Source: Litoribacter ruber (GTDB taxonomy: Bacteria > Bacteroidota > Bacteroidia > Cytophagales > Cyclobacteriaceae). Taken from it: 44,547 bases of DNA. The translations under genes and the position numbers were made by a program. Below the pieces are notes generated by a model. That model was not told the DNA's origin and did not search any database. It saw nothing but the letters and a program-made list of their open reading frames with translations. The DNA lies in NCBI RefSeq assembly GCF_018500185.1, contig NZ_JAHBGI010000004.1:352329-396875 (forward strand). Direction: 5' to 3'. This document shows, in pieces, positions 1-8,070 of the stretch (its first letter is position 1; each line of letters opens with the position of its first letter).

Positions 1-225
1 TGCTAAGTTTGGAAGGTTATTTGGCCTGTGGCCTTGTTTAGAGGTTTAGAAATCGCAAAGCGACGATAGGGATGCTTTCACTCCTAACCCCTTCTACCGT
101 CCCGAAGTGCCTCCTGACTTTTCCATCGGCGCTCCTCGGGAGATCTACTATCTACTGAACTATGTTAAATTCTAACCTTCTAAACCTCCCGATCCGAAGC
201 GGATATCGGGAAATAAACCTCTATA
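1..225. repeat. Gene-free left edge with inverted repeat arms
   Basis: No coding frame is convincing here. The segment contains a perfect 11-bp inverted repeat, GAGGTTTAGAA at 41-51 and its complement at 178-188. Loose repeats of CTAACCT/CTAAACC type lie beside the right arm. Near 189-211 there is a small imperfect dyad around CCCGATCCG. The arrangement resembles the other heptamer-like intergenic repeats of this window. Function is unknown; a transcribed hairpin downstream of the LptD gene is possible. Confidence 0.45.
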
Positions 226-3024
226 CTACCTAAACGAATCGAAGAAGCTTCTTCTCCTTGAGACCTTCAGATCCTGGAGAATTGAAGATTTGACACGGAT
301 GTCGATGTTGTAGGAGGTAAAGCGGCCAAAAGGGATCCAGTTGACGTTCATCTGCCAGCAATGGAGGTCACGGGCTATACCGATCATGGATTGGGTGACT
401 TGGGCAGTAGATAGATCATACCCCGTGTTGAAGTTGATCTTCCATTTTTCGGAAAAGCTCACATCACCCGATACATTTAGGGCCTGGGTCACATTGGTGA
501 CACCAGTAAAAGCACGGTTGTAACTCAAGTTGTACCCAAAGGTCAGGTTCCACGGAATGGCCCAATCTATATATTGGCTGGGATCGGCCACTATCCGATC
601 AATTTCGTTTTGGGTAAATTCATTCATCACCCCCCCTTGGGCCATGAAATCATTGGTGATCTCATCGCGCCTTTCCCCGGGACTTTTTTCCGTCTGACTA
701 GGGTTTATGCTCCCGTTTAAGTTAAGGGTGGCGTTTCTCAGTCGGCCTATACCTTGGCCTCTATTCCATGCAAAATCGTTCACCCTTCGCTCGGCTTGCT
801 GGCCCTGCGCATTGGTGACAGTGCGGGTAGCGTAAGGGTCCATGGTCGCCGAAAGGAACACACTCAGGCGCTGATCAAAGAAGGCCGTTCTGGTATTGAT
901 GTTTATCGGGGCCAAATTAAAGGAGTCGGCTGCCATGTTGTAGTTGGACGCAATGTTCAACGTTTGGAGCACCGGGACTTTTTTGGTTTCCTCATTACCT
1001 GTAGTATCGTTGGAAGTTTTGATCTTGGCTTCCACCACGTTTCTGATGGAAAGGTTAAGTGACCTGGCCTCGCCCAATGGCGGACCACCAAAAATTGCCC
1101 CTTGATAACGGCTGAAGAACTGGGTCCTGCCCGTTTCGTCCACTTGAACTTCCTGAAAATAACCGAATCGTGGGTCGGCAAAATTAGGCGAATAACTAAA
1201 GCCAAAAGTTGGCTGCATGTGGTGCCTTACCGCTTCCACTTTACCACCTTTTCTGAAGGTATAAAAACCGTAGATGTTGGTAGAAAGGTTAAAGGAAGAA
1301 TTGTAGAAACCAGCTCTGTTAAACCCATCGGACCTGATTTGATCCACCCGCTGCTCCTCGGCATTATAGAAATAGTCAATCTGGTTCAAATACCACAGTT
1401 CGGTATAATTGAATCCTGCCGTGCCGGTGAAATAACGGAACAAGGTGAAGTTTGAGGTAATTGGTACAGTGTGTCTAAACCCATTGTCCGCTTCCCTCAA
1501 CAACTGTGGCAAGTTGGCAAAATTAAACGGCAACACTGGAGGTCCTGTAAGTGGATCTATGCCTTGGAAAGGGTCAAATGGATCGGGCTCCTGAAATTGC
1601 GGCTGGGTGTTTACTCCTAGGGGATTTACAATCAAATTGTTGATGGAGTTTTGGGCGTTGAAGTTCCAGGCAATGTTCAAGGTCTTCAAGGGTTCAAACT
1701 GCACATTTCTGAAAGGGTTTTGACGGTTCATGTTGACCGCGATGTCTGGAAGGACCACCCTCACCTCATCCGTCTGGATATTTTGCGAATGCCGTAAGTT
1801 GACTGACATACTGAACGGGGTGCCCGCAAAGGTCTTGCTATAGGCAATGTTGGAGGTAAATTCCGCATTGATGTTTCTGGCAAAGTTTACAGGGTTTACC
1901 ACCGCATTGTTATAGGTCGTCGTACCGGCATTTACGGAAGCCGAGAAACGGCTGTTTCCCCTGGATTCCGGCGTATGCTGCCAGTTGACCCAAAATTCGT
2001 TGTAATCCACCTGGAATTCCTCGGTTTCAGGGCTTTGGAAGCGTTGGTAATCAAAATTGAAACCTCCACTGAACCTGTATCTTTTCCTATATAGAGTGGC
2101 TGCCTTGGCACCGTAACCCCCTTTGGAGAAGATTTCACCTGTAAGTCTGGTGTGTATATAATCGTTGAAAGCAAAATAATAACCGAAATCTCTAAGGAAG
2201 AAACCCCTGATCTGTTCCTCGCCGTAAGTTGGAAATAATATCCCTGATGCTTTTTCCTGCTGGTCGGGAATTATCCCAAAGGGTAGCCCCAAAGGTGTCG
2301 GGATGTTGTTAAAATGCAAATTAAACGGGCCTGCGACCACATGTTTGCCCCTAATGGATTTTATTTTGCCGGATGCAATGTGCCAATGTGGTTCACCCAG
2401 ATTACAGGTGGTGTAAAAGCCATTACTCAAGTAAACGCTTCCGTCATCATCCTTCTTCACCGTCTGCCCTCTTAAAAAGCCTTCATCCTGCTCGGTGACC
2501 ACATCGGAGATGATGGCTTTTTGGGTCTTGAAGTTATACCGCATTTCCTTTCGGATCTCATAGGTGGCAGGTCCTTCTTTAAAAATAGGATTGCCTTGTA
2601 TAGCTCCAAGAGAATCTGTAATACCAGAGGCAAATAGTTCGCTCTTTTCCCAATCAATTACTATATAATCAGCATCTAGGCGAATATTTCCGTATTCAAA
2701 CCAGGCATCATTATATAAATATACTTTATTGGAAGTGAAGTCCGTTATAATACTGTCTTCGGCGTAATAGTCAATTTGGGTCTGTATGTCGCCCTTTGGC
2801 ACAACCGTTGTAGTGTCGGTACCGTCTGGAAGCGTGTCAGGACCTGGGATTGGTATACTGTCGGGCCAAGCGGGCTCGGGCAGCAGGTTGGGGTTGATGA
2901 CCGTATCGGGAGCGGTAACCCGCATTTCGGGCAGTCTTCTACCTCGACGGTCTTGTCCAAAAGCGTCTAGATCAAGCAGGAATAAGAAAATAAAGGATAA
3001 GAATAGAAACCTATATTTCTGCAC
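226..3024 (-). CDS. LptD-like LPS-assembly outer-membrane protein
   Basis: A 932-residue secreted protein that resembles the Bacteroidota form of LptD/OstA, which inserts lipopolysaccharide into the outer leaflet of the outer membrane together with LptE. Residues 1-23 form a hydrophobic signal peptide ending near AFGQ. A Pro-rich linker follows, then at about 81-200 an OstA-type beta-jellyroll region (TQIDYYAEDSI, LDADYIVIDWEK). The remaining ~700 residues have the alternating aromatic pattern of a large beta-barrel. The start is GTG at 3024. An in-frame stop lies just upstream, and the next internal ATG would remove the signal peptide. It is divergent from the amidase gene with a gap of only about 60 bp, so the two probably share a promoter region. 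The family call is strong; the exact partner proteins are inferred. Confidence 0.85.
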   Translation of the reverse strand: MQKYRFLFLSFIFLFLLDLDAFGQDRRGRRLPEMRVTAPDTVINPNLLPEPAWPDSIPIPGPDTLPDGTDTTTVVPKGDIQTQIDYYAEDSIITDFTSNKVYLYNDAWFEYGNIRLDADYIVIDWEKSELFASGITDSLGAIQGNPIFKEGPATYEIRKEMRYNFKTQKAIISDVVTEQDEGFLRGQTVKKDDDGSVYLSNGFYTTCNLGEPHWHIASGKIKSIRGKHVVAGPFNLHFNNIPTPLGLPFGIIPDQQEKASGILFPTYGEEQIRGFFLRDFGYYFAFNDYIHTRLTGEIFSKGGYGAKAATLYRKRYRFSGGFNFDYQRFQSPETEEFQVDYNEFWVNWQHTPESRGNSRFSASVNAGTTTYNNAVVNPVNFARNINAEFTSNIAYSKTFAGTPFSMSVNLRHSQNIQTDEVRVVLPDIAVNMNRQNPFRNVQFEPLKTLNIAWNFNAQNSINNLIVNPLGVNTQPQFQEPDPFDPFQGIDPLTGPPVLPFNFANLPQLLREADNGFRHTVPITSNFTLFRYFTGTAGFNYTELWYLNQIDYFYNAEEQRVDQIRSDGFNRAGFYNSSFNLSTNIYGFYTFRKGGKVEAVRHHMQPTFGFSYSPNFADPRFGYFQEVQVDETGRTQFFSRYQGAIFGGPPLGEARSLNLSIRNVVEAKIKTSNDTTGNEETKKVPVLQTLNIASNYNMAADSFNLAPININTRTAFFDQRLSVFLSATMDPYATRTVTNAQGQQAERRVNDFAWNRGQGIGRLRNATLNLNGSINPSQTEKSPGERRDEITNDFMAQGGVMNEFTQNEIDRIVADPSQYIDWAIPWNLTFGYNLSYNRAFTGVTNVTQALNVSGDVSFSEKWKINFNTGYDLSTAQVTQSMIGIARDLHCWQMNVNWIPFGRFTSYNIDIRVKSSILQDLKVSRRRSFFDSFR

Positions 3025-3087
3025 AGATTATTTCTAGTTTAATCAAAAATTTTTAATTTTTGCGTAAAGTTAATGTTATTAACGTTT

Positions 3088-3888
3088 ATGAAACGAACCC
3101 TCCCTAAAAATATTCTAATTATTTCGATTCTCACACTCTGTGGGCTTTTTGCAGGCTTTATTCCCACTGGTGAGCGGGCACCCGAATTTCGCCTCAAGCG
3201 GATCGTGATAGATGCCGGACACGGCGGCCATGACCCCGGTACGTCTGGGGCCACCTCCAGGGAAAAGGATGTTGCTCTCAAACTGGCCCTTCAAGTGGGC
3301 AAGTATATCGAGGAAAACCTGCCTGGAGTGGAGGTCATCTATACACGTAAAACCGACGTTTTTATTCCCCTCAAGGAAAGGGCCAATATTGCGAACCGGA
3401 ACAAAGCGGATTTGTTTGTTTCCATCCACTGCAATGCCACTGGCAACAAGGGCGTAGCTGGTACAGAAACGTACGTGATGGGTAGCAAAAACTTTGACGC
3501 CAATTTTGATATTGTAAAGAGGGAAAACGCGGTAATCCTCCTGGAGGATGATTATAAAGAGAATTACGAAGGTTTTGACCCCAAGAGCCCGGAATCCTAC
3601 ATGATGTTTAACCTCATGCAGAAGGCATATTTTTCCAACTCGCTTTCCTTGGCCCAAAAGATTGAAACCGATTTTACCAGTAGGGTGCAAAGAAAGAGTC
3701 GCGGTGTAAAGCAGGCTCCTTTTTATGTACTTTGGACGACAAGCATGCCTAGTGTGTTGATCGAAACCGGCTTTCTCTCCAATGCGGCAGAGGAACGCTA
3801 CTTGAACAGTGCCAACGGCCAAACTTACTTGGCTTCGGCGATTTACCGTTCTATTAAGGCATACAAGGAGGAGATAGAGTCGATGTAG
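3088..3888 (+). CDS. N-acetylmuramoyl-L-alanine amidase (Amidase_3)
   Basis: A 266-residue zinc amidase of the AmiC/CwlM type. It cleaves the amide bond between N-acetylmuramic acid and the stem peptide in peptidoglycan, acting in the periplasm. An N-terminal hydrophobic segment (about 8-25) serves as signal or anchor. The zinc ligands are visible: His in DAGHGGHD (about residue 45), Glu in SREKDVAL (about 59) and His in VSIHCNA (about 114). The catalytic Glu lies in PSVLIETGF (about 226). ATG 3088 was chosen because the following segment is a normal signal sequence; an in-frame ATG at 3073 would add five residues. Pairing with an LptD-like gene gives an envelope-biogenesis context. There is no cell-wall-binding domain. 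Confidence 0.92.
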   Translation: MKRTLPKNILIISILTLCGLFAGFIPTGERAPEFRLKRIVIDAGHGGHDPGTSGATSREKDVALKLALQVGKYIEENLPGVEVIYTRKTDVFIPLKERANIANRNKADLFVSIHCNATGNKGVAGTETYVMGSKNFDANFDIVKRENAVILLEDDYKENYEGFDPKSPESYMMFNLMQKAYFSNSLSLAQKIETDFTSRVQRKSRGVKQAPFYVLWTTSMPSVLIETGFLSNAAEERYLNSANGQTYLASAIYRSIKAYKEEIESM

Positions 3889-4128
3889 GGAAGATTTCAC
3901 TACTTGTCCTGGGTAGCCCTCCCGATACTCATCAGGACTATAGAGGGCGAATCGGGAAAGGCCAATTCGAGGAGAAAAATGAGTGTCAATTTAATTTAGG
4001 ACGTTACATTGGAGACGGGAGAGCAGGGACTTGTGAACTTCGTGCCGCCCACTTCGTACTTTATTTTTGATATCACTTTTATTGCTTCTATTTTAGCAAA
4101 AGCATATAAACCCAATAATCAATTTTTC

Positions 4129-5757
4129 ATGAATCTTGAATACAACAAGAATGAGGACCTGAATAAGCAACTCATTTATAAATTAGAGAAAAAGTTAAAA
4201 CAAGTCCATCTGGGCGGCGGTGAAAAGAGAATTGCCAAAGAACATGAAAAGGGCAAACTTACTGCCCGCGAGCGGATAGATTACCTTCGGGACAAGGATT
4301 CTGAATTTTTGGAAATAGGCGCTTTTGCCGCCGACGGCATGTACGAGGAGGAAGGCGGTTGCCCCTCTGCCGGTGTGGTAACAGGAATTGGCTATGTGAG
4401 TGGCCGGCAATGTATGATCGTGGCCAATGACGCTACGGTGAAAGCCGGGGCATGGTTTCCCATGACGGCCAAGAAAAACCTCAGGGCACAGGAAATAGCC
4501 ATGGAAAATCGGCTTCCTATTATTTATTTGGTAGACAGTGCCGGAGTATTTCTCCCCAAACAAAATGAAATCTTCCCAGACAAGGAGCATTTTGGGCGTC
4601 AGTTCCGCAACAACGCCAAGATGTCTTCCATGGGAATCGTGCAGGTAGCGGCCATCATGGGCAGCTGCGTAGCGGGAGGGGCTTATCTGCCCATCATGTC
4701 TGATGAGGCTTTGATTGTGGACAAAACGGGTTCCATCTTCCTGGCAGGCTCCTACCTGGTAAAGGCCGCCATCGGCGAAGATGTGGACAATGAAACCTTG
4801 GGTGGAGCCACCACTCAATGTGAAATTTCCGGGGTGACTGACAACAAATACGAAAACGATCAGGAATGTCTGGATGCCATCAGAAGGATCTTTTCAACCC
4901 TTGGAGCACCTGAATCTGCCGGTTTTGACCGGGTGGAGCCTCAGAAGCCGGCAAAAGACGAAAAAGAAATCTTTGGCGTCTTCCCTTCCGACAGGGTCAA
5001 ACCCTACGATATGCGGGAAGTGATCGGCCGATTGGTAGACAATTCCGAATTCGATGAATATAAGGAAAACTATGGCCAGACGCTCCTTTGCGGCACGGCC
5101 AGGATTGACGGCTGGGCAATCGGCATCATAGCCAACCAGCGTAAGATCGTCAAAAACAAAAAAGGGGAAATGCAGATGGGTGGTGTGATCTACTCCGATT
5201 CCGCCGACAAAGCTGCCCGTTTTATCATGAATTGCAACCAGCGTAAAATCCCATTGTTGTTTATTCACGACGTAAGTGGGTTTATGGTAGGCAGTAAGGC
5301 GGAACATGGAGGCATCATTAAGGATGGGGCCAAAATGGTAAATGCCATGGCTAACTCCGTAGTGCCCAAGTTTACCATCATCATAGGCAACTCCTATGGG
5401 GCGGGAAATTATGCCATGTGTGGTAAGGCCTATGACCCACGCCTGATTTTCAGCTGGCCAACAGCACAGATGGCTGTGATGAGCGGTGCCTCGGCTGCCA
5501 AAACCTTGTTGCAAATCAAGGTGGCCAGTCTTAAAAAGGCCGGAGAGGAAATCACCAAAGAGGATGAGGAGAAATTGCTCCAAGAAATCCAAGATAAATA
5601 TAATGAGGAACTCAGCCCTTACTATGCCTCTGCGAGGCTATGGGTGGATGGTGTGATCAATCCATTGGAGACCAGGAAAGTAGTGAGTATGGGGATTGAG
5701 GCGGCCAATCATGCCCCCATTACTGAGCGTTTTAATGTTGGTGTGATCCAAACTTAA
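4129..5757 (+). CDS. Acyl-CoA carboxylase, carboxyltransferase (beta) subunit
   Basis: A 542-residue carboxyltransferase of the methylcrotonyl/propionyl-CoA carboxylase family. It transfers carboxyl from biotin to an acyl-CoA. Two crotonase-like halves are visible. The first contains GGEKRIAKEHEKGKLTARER near the N-terminus and MGSCVAGGAYLPIMSDE. The second contains QRKIPLLFIHDVSGFMVGS and IIGNSYGAGNYAMCGKAYDP. The wording of these motifs is nearer to methylcrotonyl-CoA carboxylase beta than to propionyl-CoA carboxylase beta, which would suggest leucine breakdown, but substrate cannot be fixed from sequence alone. The start is ATG 4129, giving the usual family length; the frame is open further upstream only with a TTG. 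No biotin carboxylase/BCCP subunit is adjacent, so the alpha subunit must be encoded elsewhere. A likely terminator follows. Confidence 0.9.
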   Translation: MNLEYNKNEDLNKQLIYKLEKKLKQVHLGGGEKRIAKEHEKGKLTARERIDYLRDKDSEFLEIGAFAADGMYEEEGGCPSAGVVTGIGYVSGRQCMIVANDATVKAGAWFPMTAKKNLRAQEIAMENRLPIIYLVDSAGVFLPKQNEIFPDKEHFGRQFRNNAKMSSMGIVQVAAIMGSCVAGGAYLPIMSDEALIVDKTGSIFLAGSYLVKAAIGEDVDNETLGGATTQCEISGVTDNKYENDQECLDAIRRIFSTLGAPESAGFDRVEPQKPAKDEKEIFGVFPSDRVKPYDMREVIGRLVDNSEFDEYKENYGQTLLCGTARIDGWAIGIIANQRKIVKNKKGEMQMGGVIYSDSADKAARFIMNCNQRKIPLLFIHDVSGFMVGSKAEHGGIIKDGAKMVNAMANSVVPKFTIIIGNSYGAGNYAMCGKAYDPRLIFSWPTAQMAVMSGASAAKTLLQIKVASLKKAGEEITKEDEEKLLQEIQDKYNEELSPYYASARLWVDGVINPLETRKVVSMGIEAANHAPITERFNVGVIQT

Positions 5758-5784
5758 TTCCTGCTTAGAAGTTTGTAATTTTGA

Positions 5785-5826
5785 AAGCTGTTCCTGATAT
5801 TAAATAATTGGGAACAGTTTCTTTTT
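5785..5826 (+). terminator. Probable rho-independent terminator after the carboxylase gene
   Basis: A 10-bp stem pairs 5785-5794 (AAGCTGTTCC) with 5811-5820 (GGAACAGTTT), with one G-U pair and a 16-nt loop. A T-run follows at 5822-5827. It lies just after the carboxylase stop and ends before the ATG at 5841, which suggests the next gene has its own promoter. Confidence 0.6.
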
Positions 5827-5840
5827 TAGGATGCAGGAAG

Positions 5841-6683
5841 ATGGAAAATTTGACGGACAAAGAATTGAACGCATTGGTTTCCCTACTCGATGATGAGGAT
5901 AGGGAGGTCATCAACCACGTAAGGGATAAGATCAAATCGCTCGGCACTGAAATTATTCCTTTTTTGGAACAAAAGTGGGAGGAAAGCTTCAATCCCACGG
6001 TGCAAAAGGAAATCGAGGAACTCGTACATGAGCTTCAGCTTTCCCAAATGCGAAGCCGCCTCCGGGAGTGGAAAGAATCCGAAAAGCAGGACCTGCTCAC
6101 CGGGTTGTGGATCCTCAATACCTACCAATATCCCGATTTGGAGTTTGATGAGCTAAACGGGGAAATGCACCAGATTTACTTCGAGGTCTGGACCTCTTTC
6201 AAAAACGACCTGCAGCCTTATGATCAGGTAAGGATTATTAACAATGTGCTATTTAACCGGTTAAAGTTTTCCGCCAACACTAAAAACTTCCATGCCCCGG
6301 GCAACAGCATGTTGAGCAATGTACTTTCCACCAAAAAGGGAAACCCCATCAGCCTCTGCGCTATTTATTTATTGGTGGCCCAAAAGCTGGGGATACCGAT
6401 ACATGGGGTCAATTTGCCTAACCTTTTTGTGCTTATTTATCTCAATGAAGCCCAATCTTTTTACATCAATGCTTTTAATAAAGGGCTTATTTTCAGCAAA
6501 TCCGATATATTCCATTATTTGGAGCATTTGAAGATTGCGCCAAAGGATGAGTTTTTCGAGCCCTGCACGAGCCTGGATATTATCAAAAGGATGTTTAGAA
6601 ATCTAATAGTTGCCTATGAGCGGCTAGGGGATGTGGAAAAGTCGGAAGAGGTGAAAAGCCTGCTCGAACTTTTGATAGATTAA
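5841..6683 (+). CDS. SirB1-like / transglutaminase-fold family protein
   Basis: A 280-residue cytoplasmic protein without signal peptide. The central region, with KKGNPISLCAIYLLVAQKLG and GVNLPNLFVLIY, corresponds to the SirB1 (YchA-like) domain, a degenerate transglutaminase-like fold. The C-terminal part is helical and TPR-like (IVAYERLGDVEKSEEV). Where many family members have a His in a PGHF motif, this protein reads PNLF, so transglutaminase-type catalysis is doubtful. ATG 5841 was chosen because it follows an AGGAAG ribosome-binding-like sequence; the frame extends upstream only with TTG. The gene converges on the redoxin gene and the two stop codons share the palindrome TTAA at 6680-6683. 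Biological role is unknown. Confidence 0.75.
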   Translation: MENLTDKELNALVSLLDDEDREVINHVRDKIKSLGTEIIPFLEQKWEESFNPTVQKEIEELVHELQLSQMRSRLREWKESEKQDLLTGLWILNTYQYPDLEFDELNGEMHQIYFEVWTSFKNDLQPYDQVRIINNVLFNRLKFSANTKNFHAPGNSMLSNVLSTKKGNPISLCAIYLLVAQKLGIPIHGVNLPNLFVLIYLNEAQSFYINAFNKGLIFSKSDIFHYLEHLKIAPKDEFFEPCTSLDIIKRMFRNLIVAYERLGDVEKSEEVKSLLELLID

Positions 6684-7255
6684 TTCCTCGAACCTCTAGG
6701 GCGGATATTACACCCAACGGCTCGGGTTTGGGCAGGGCTGGGGGAAGAGCGGCGTTGGATTTGGGTAAGTGCATTTTCCAGATAGCGCTGGCTTACGCTT
6801 CCTGGAGCTTGAGGGTTGTTGTCTATAGCGCCTTGATAAACCACAGATTGGCCTGTAGGGCCACTGGTAATCACCAAAACTTCCGGAAGTTTGCTTGCAT
6901 TAAGGGATCTCGTAACCTTTTGTTCACCATCCATCAGATAAGGGAATCGAAAACCTCTTGCCTTCATTTCCTTTTCTGTTTCTTCCACACTTCCGGCGTG
7001 CGGGTTGATTAGTGCAAATGAAAAATCATTATCAAATCTACTGGCAATGTCCTTGATTCTGTCTTCATAAAGTTTGGAGAAAGGACAGGAGTTGGAGGTG
7101 AAAATAAGAACTGTACCGCTTTTGTTGGTCAATTCCTCCAAGGAAACCTGAGTGCCTGTATTGGCATCCTTGAGCTCAAAATTCTGAACCCGTTGTGCCA
7201 CCGTCACAAGCATGGATTCCATCATCAAAACCAATAACAGCAGCGATCTTTTCAT
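6680..7255 (-). CDS. Secreted thioredoxin-like redoxin, single active-site cysteine
   Basis: A 191-residue AhpC/TSA-type thioredoxin-fold protein with an N-terminal signal peptide (about residues 1-20). The active-site region reads FTSNSCPFSKLYEDR, which keeps the first cysteine of a CxxC site but has Ser in place of the resolving cysteine. Another cysteine is found near the C-terminus (AVGCNIRP), a recurring feature of this Bacteroidota redoxin group and possibly the resolving thiol. It probably acts in the periplasm in thiol redox exchange or peroxide handling; the substrate is not known. The gene converges on the SirB1-like gene with a 4-bp overlap of stop codons. Confidence 0.75.
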   Translation of the reverse strand: MKRSLLLLVLMMESMLVTVAQRVQNFELKDANTGTQVSLEELTNKSGTVLIFTSNSCPFSKLYEDRIKDIASRFDNDFSFALINPHAGSVEETEKEMKARGFRFPYLMDGEQKVTRSLNASKLPEVLVITSGPTGQSVVYQGAIDNNPQAPGSVSQRYLENALTQIQRRSSPSPAQTRAVGCNIRPRGSRN

Positions 7256-7304
7256 TTCTACCTTAATTAATTCTAACTTGAAAATAACTAGAAAGTATTT
7301 TTTT

Positions 7305-7375
7305 TAACCGCAGAGAAAGCGTAAAGAAGCAGAGCAACCAACACATTCTCTGGGACCTCTGAGCCTCTGCGGTTA
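7305..7375. repeat. Intergenic inverted repeat (CCGCAGAG family)
   Basis: A perfect 11-bp inverted repeat, TAACCGCAGAG at 7305-7315 and CTCTGCGGTTA at 7365-7375. The interior contains further GCAGAG/CTCTGAG copies that can extend the hairpin. It lies between the phosphopantetheinyl transferase 3' end and the redoxin start. A relative of this repeat occurs near 9018-9056. Likely a dispersed intergenic repeat; function is unknown. Confidence 0.6.
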
Positions 7376-7383
7376 TATTTTTT

Positions 7384-7402
7384 CCGTCTTCGGTCTCCCG
7401 TC
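7384..7402. repeat. Single arm of the GAAGACS heptamer repeat
   Basis: A run of GTCTTCS/GTCTCCC heptamers immediately downstream of the phosphopantetheinyl transferase stop. It belongs to the family that forms full hairpins at 26633-26697, 31618-31682 and 34171-34226. No opposite arm lies next to it here. Confidence 0.6.
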
Positions 7403-7404
7403 CC

Positions 7405-8034
7405 CTACCAAATCGTATAACTCAACACCACATCCTTTTCCACTTCCAGTTGAACCTGATAGTGGTGATCGGTGTATTCGGTGTCATAGACTTTACCTTT
7501 TACGATCCTTGCTCCCTTGTCAAAAGGCTGCAACAAAATGTTTTGTCGTAGGCTGATGCCTCTTTTTCCTTGGCATTTAAAAATGGATTCTTTAACCGAC
7601 CAGGCCATGGTATAATGCAGGGGGTCATTGTCCAGAAAGTCCATTTCGGAGGGGTCAAGAAATTTTGGGCCCAACCTGACCACTTTTTCCCTGACAAAAT
7701 CCAAATCAATTCCTACGGGCATTTCTTTGTGAAAGATTGCTGCGGCAAGTCCCATAGTGTGGGTGAGGGATACGTATCCATAATTGTCCATGGGGTGGCT
7801 TTTGCCGTGCTCATCTTTGAAAAACCCCGGATAAGGATGCTGTATGCATTCAAGAGCTTCCTTAATGGCCAATCTGGCGCCACGCCATTCGGTTTTTTTG
7901 CCGGGATGGCTGATGTTTGCGTAGGAAAGTTTTTCTCGGAAGCTTAAAAAATCAAGTGCCTCGCCCTCCGTCCCCTCAATATTCTTGATGGCCAGGGCAG
8001 ATAAAGGACTTATTTTTTCTATTTTTGTTTGCAT
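7405..8034 (-). CDS. 4'-phosphopantetheinyl transferase superfamily protein
   Basis: A 209-residue Sfp/AcpT-type enzyme that would move the phosphopantetheine arm of CoA to a carrier-protein serine. The two family signatures are present: VGIDLDFVREK, which carries the metal-binding Asp, and AWSVKESIFKCQGKRGISLR with the WxxKE core. ATG 8034 is preceded by AAGG; a TTG further upstream would add 11 residues and run almost into the divergent WD40 gene. No polyketide or NRPS genes are nearby, so the partner is more likely the fatty-acid carrier protein or an unlinked megasynthase. It is divergent from the WD40 gene with a gap of 36 bp. Confidence 0.85.
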   Translation of the reverse strand: MQTKIEKISPLSALAIKNIEGTEGEALDFLSFREKLSYANISHPGKKTEWRGARLAIKEALECIQHPYPGFFKDEHGKSHPMDNYGYVSLTHTMGLAAAIFHKEMPVGIDLDFVREKVVRLGPKFLDPSEMDFLDNDPLHYTMAWSVKESIFKCQGKRGISLRQNILLQPFDKGARIVKGKVYDTEYTDHHYQVQLEVEKDVVLSYTIW

Positions 8035-8070
8035 ATGCCTTAATGTACTCAGGATTACCGTCTGCAATAT

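Noticed and set aside
3115-3900. Long open frame (261 codons) on the minus strand across the amidase gene
   Set aside because: It is antisense to a gene with clear catalytic motifs. The translation has no family character and the frame is explained by codon bias of the real gene.
3916-3956. Terminator after the amidase gene
   Set aside because: GCCCT/AGGGC and CCCGAT/ATCGGG pairs are interlocked and cannot form one stem; no T-run follows.
4195-5592. Two long minus-strand frames (207 and 232 codons) across the carboxylase gene
   Set aside because: Shadow frames opposite a well conserved carboxyltransferase; no start region, motif or composition supports them.
7405-8034. Marker of a secondary-metabolite gene cluster
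   Set aside because: No polyketide synthase, NRPS or carrier-protein genes are in the window, so the transferase alone does not support it.
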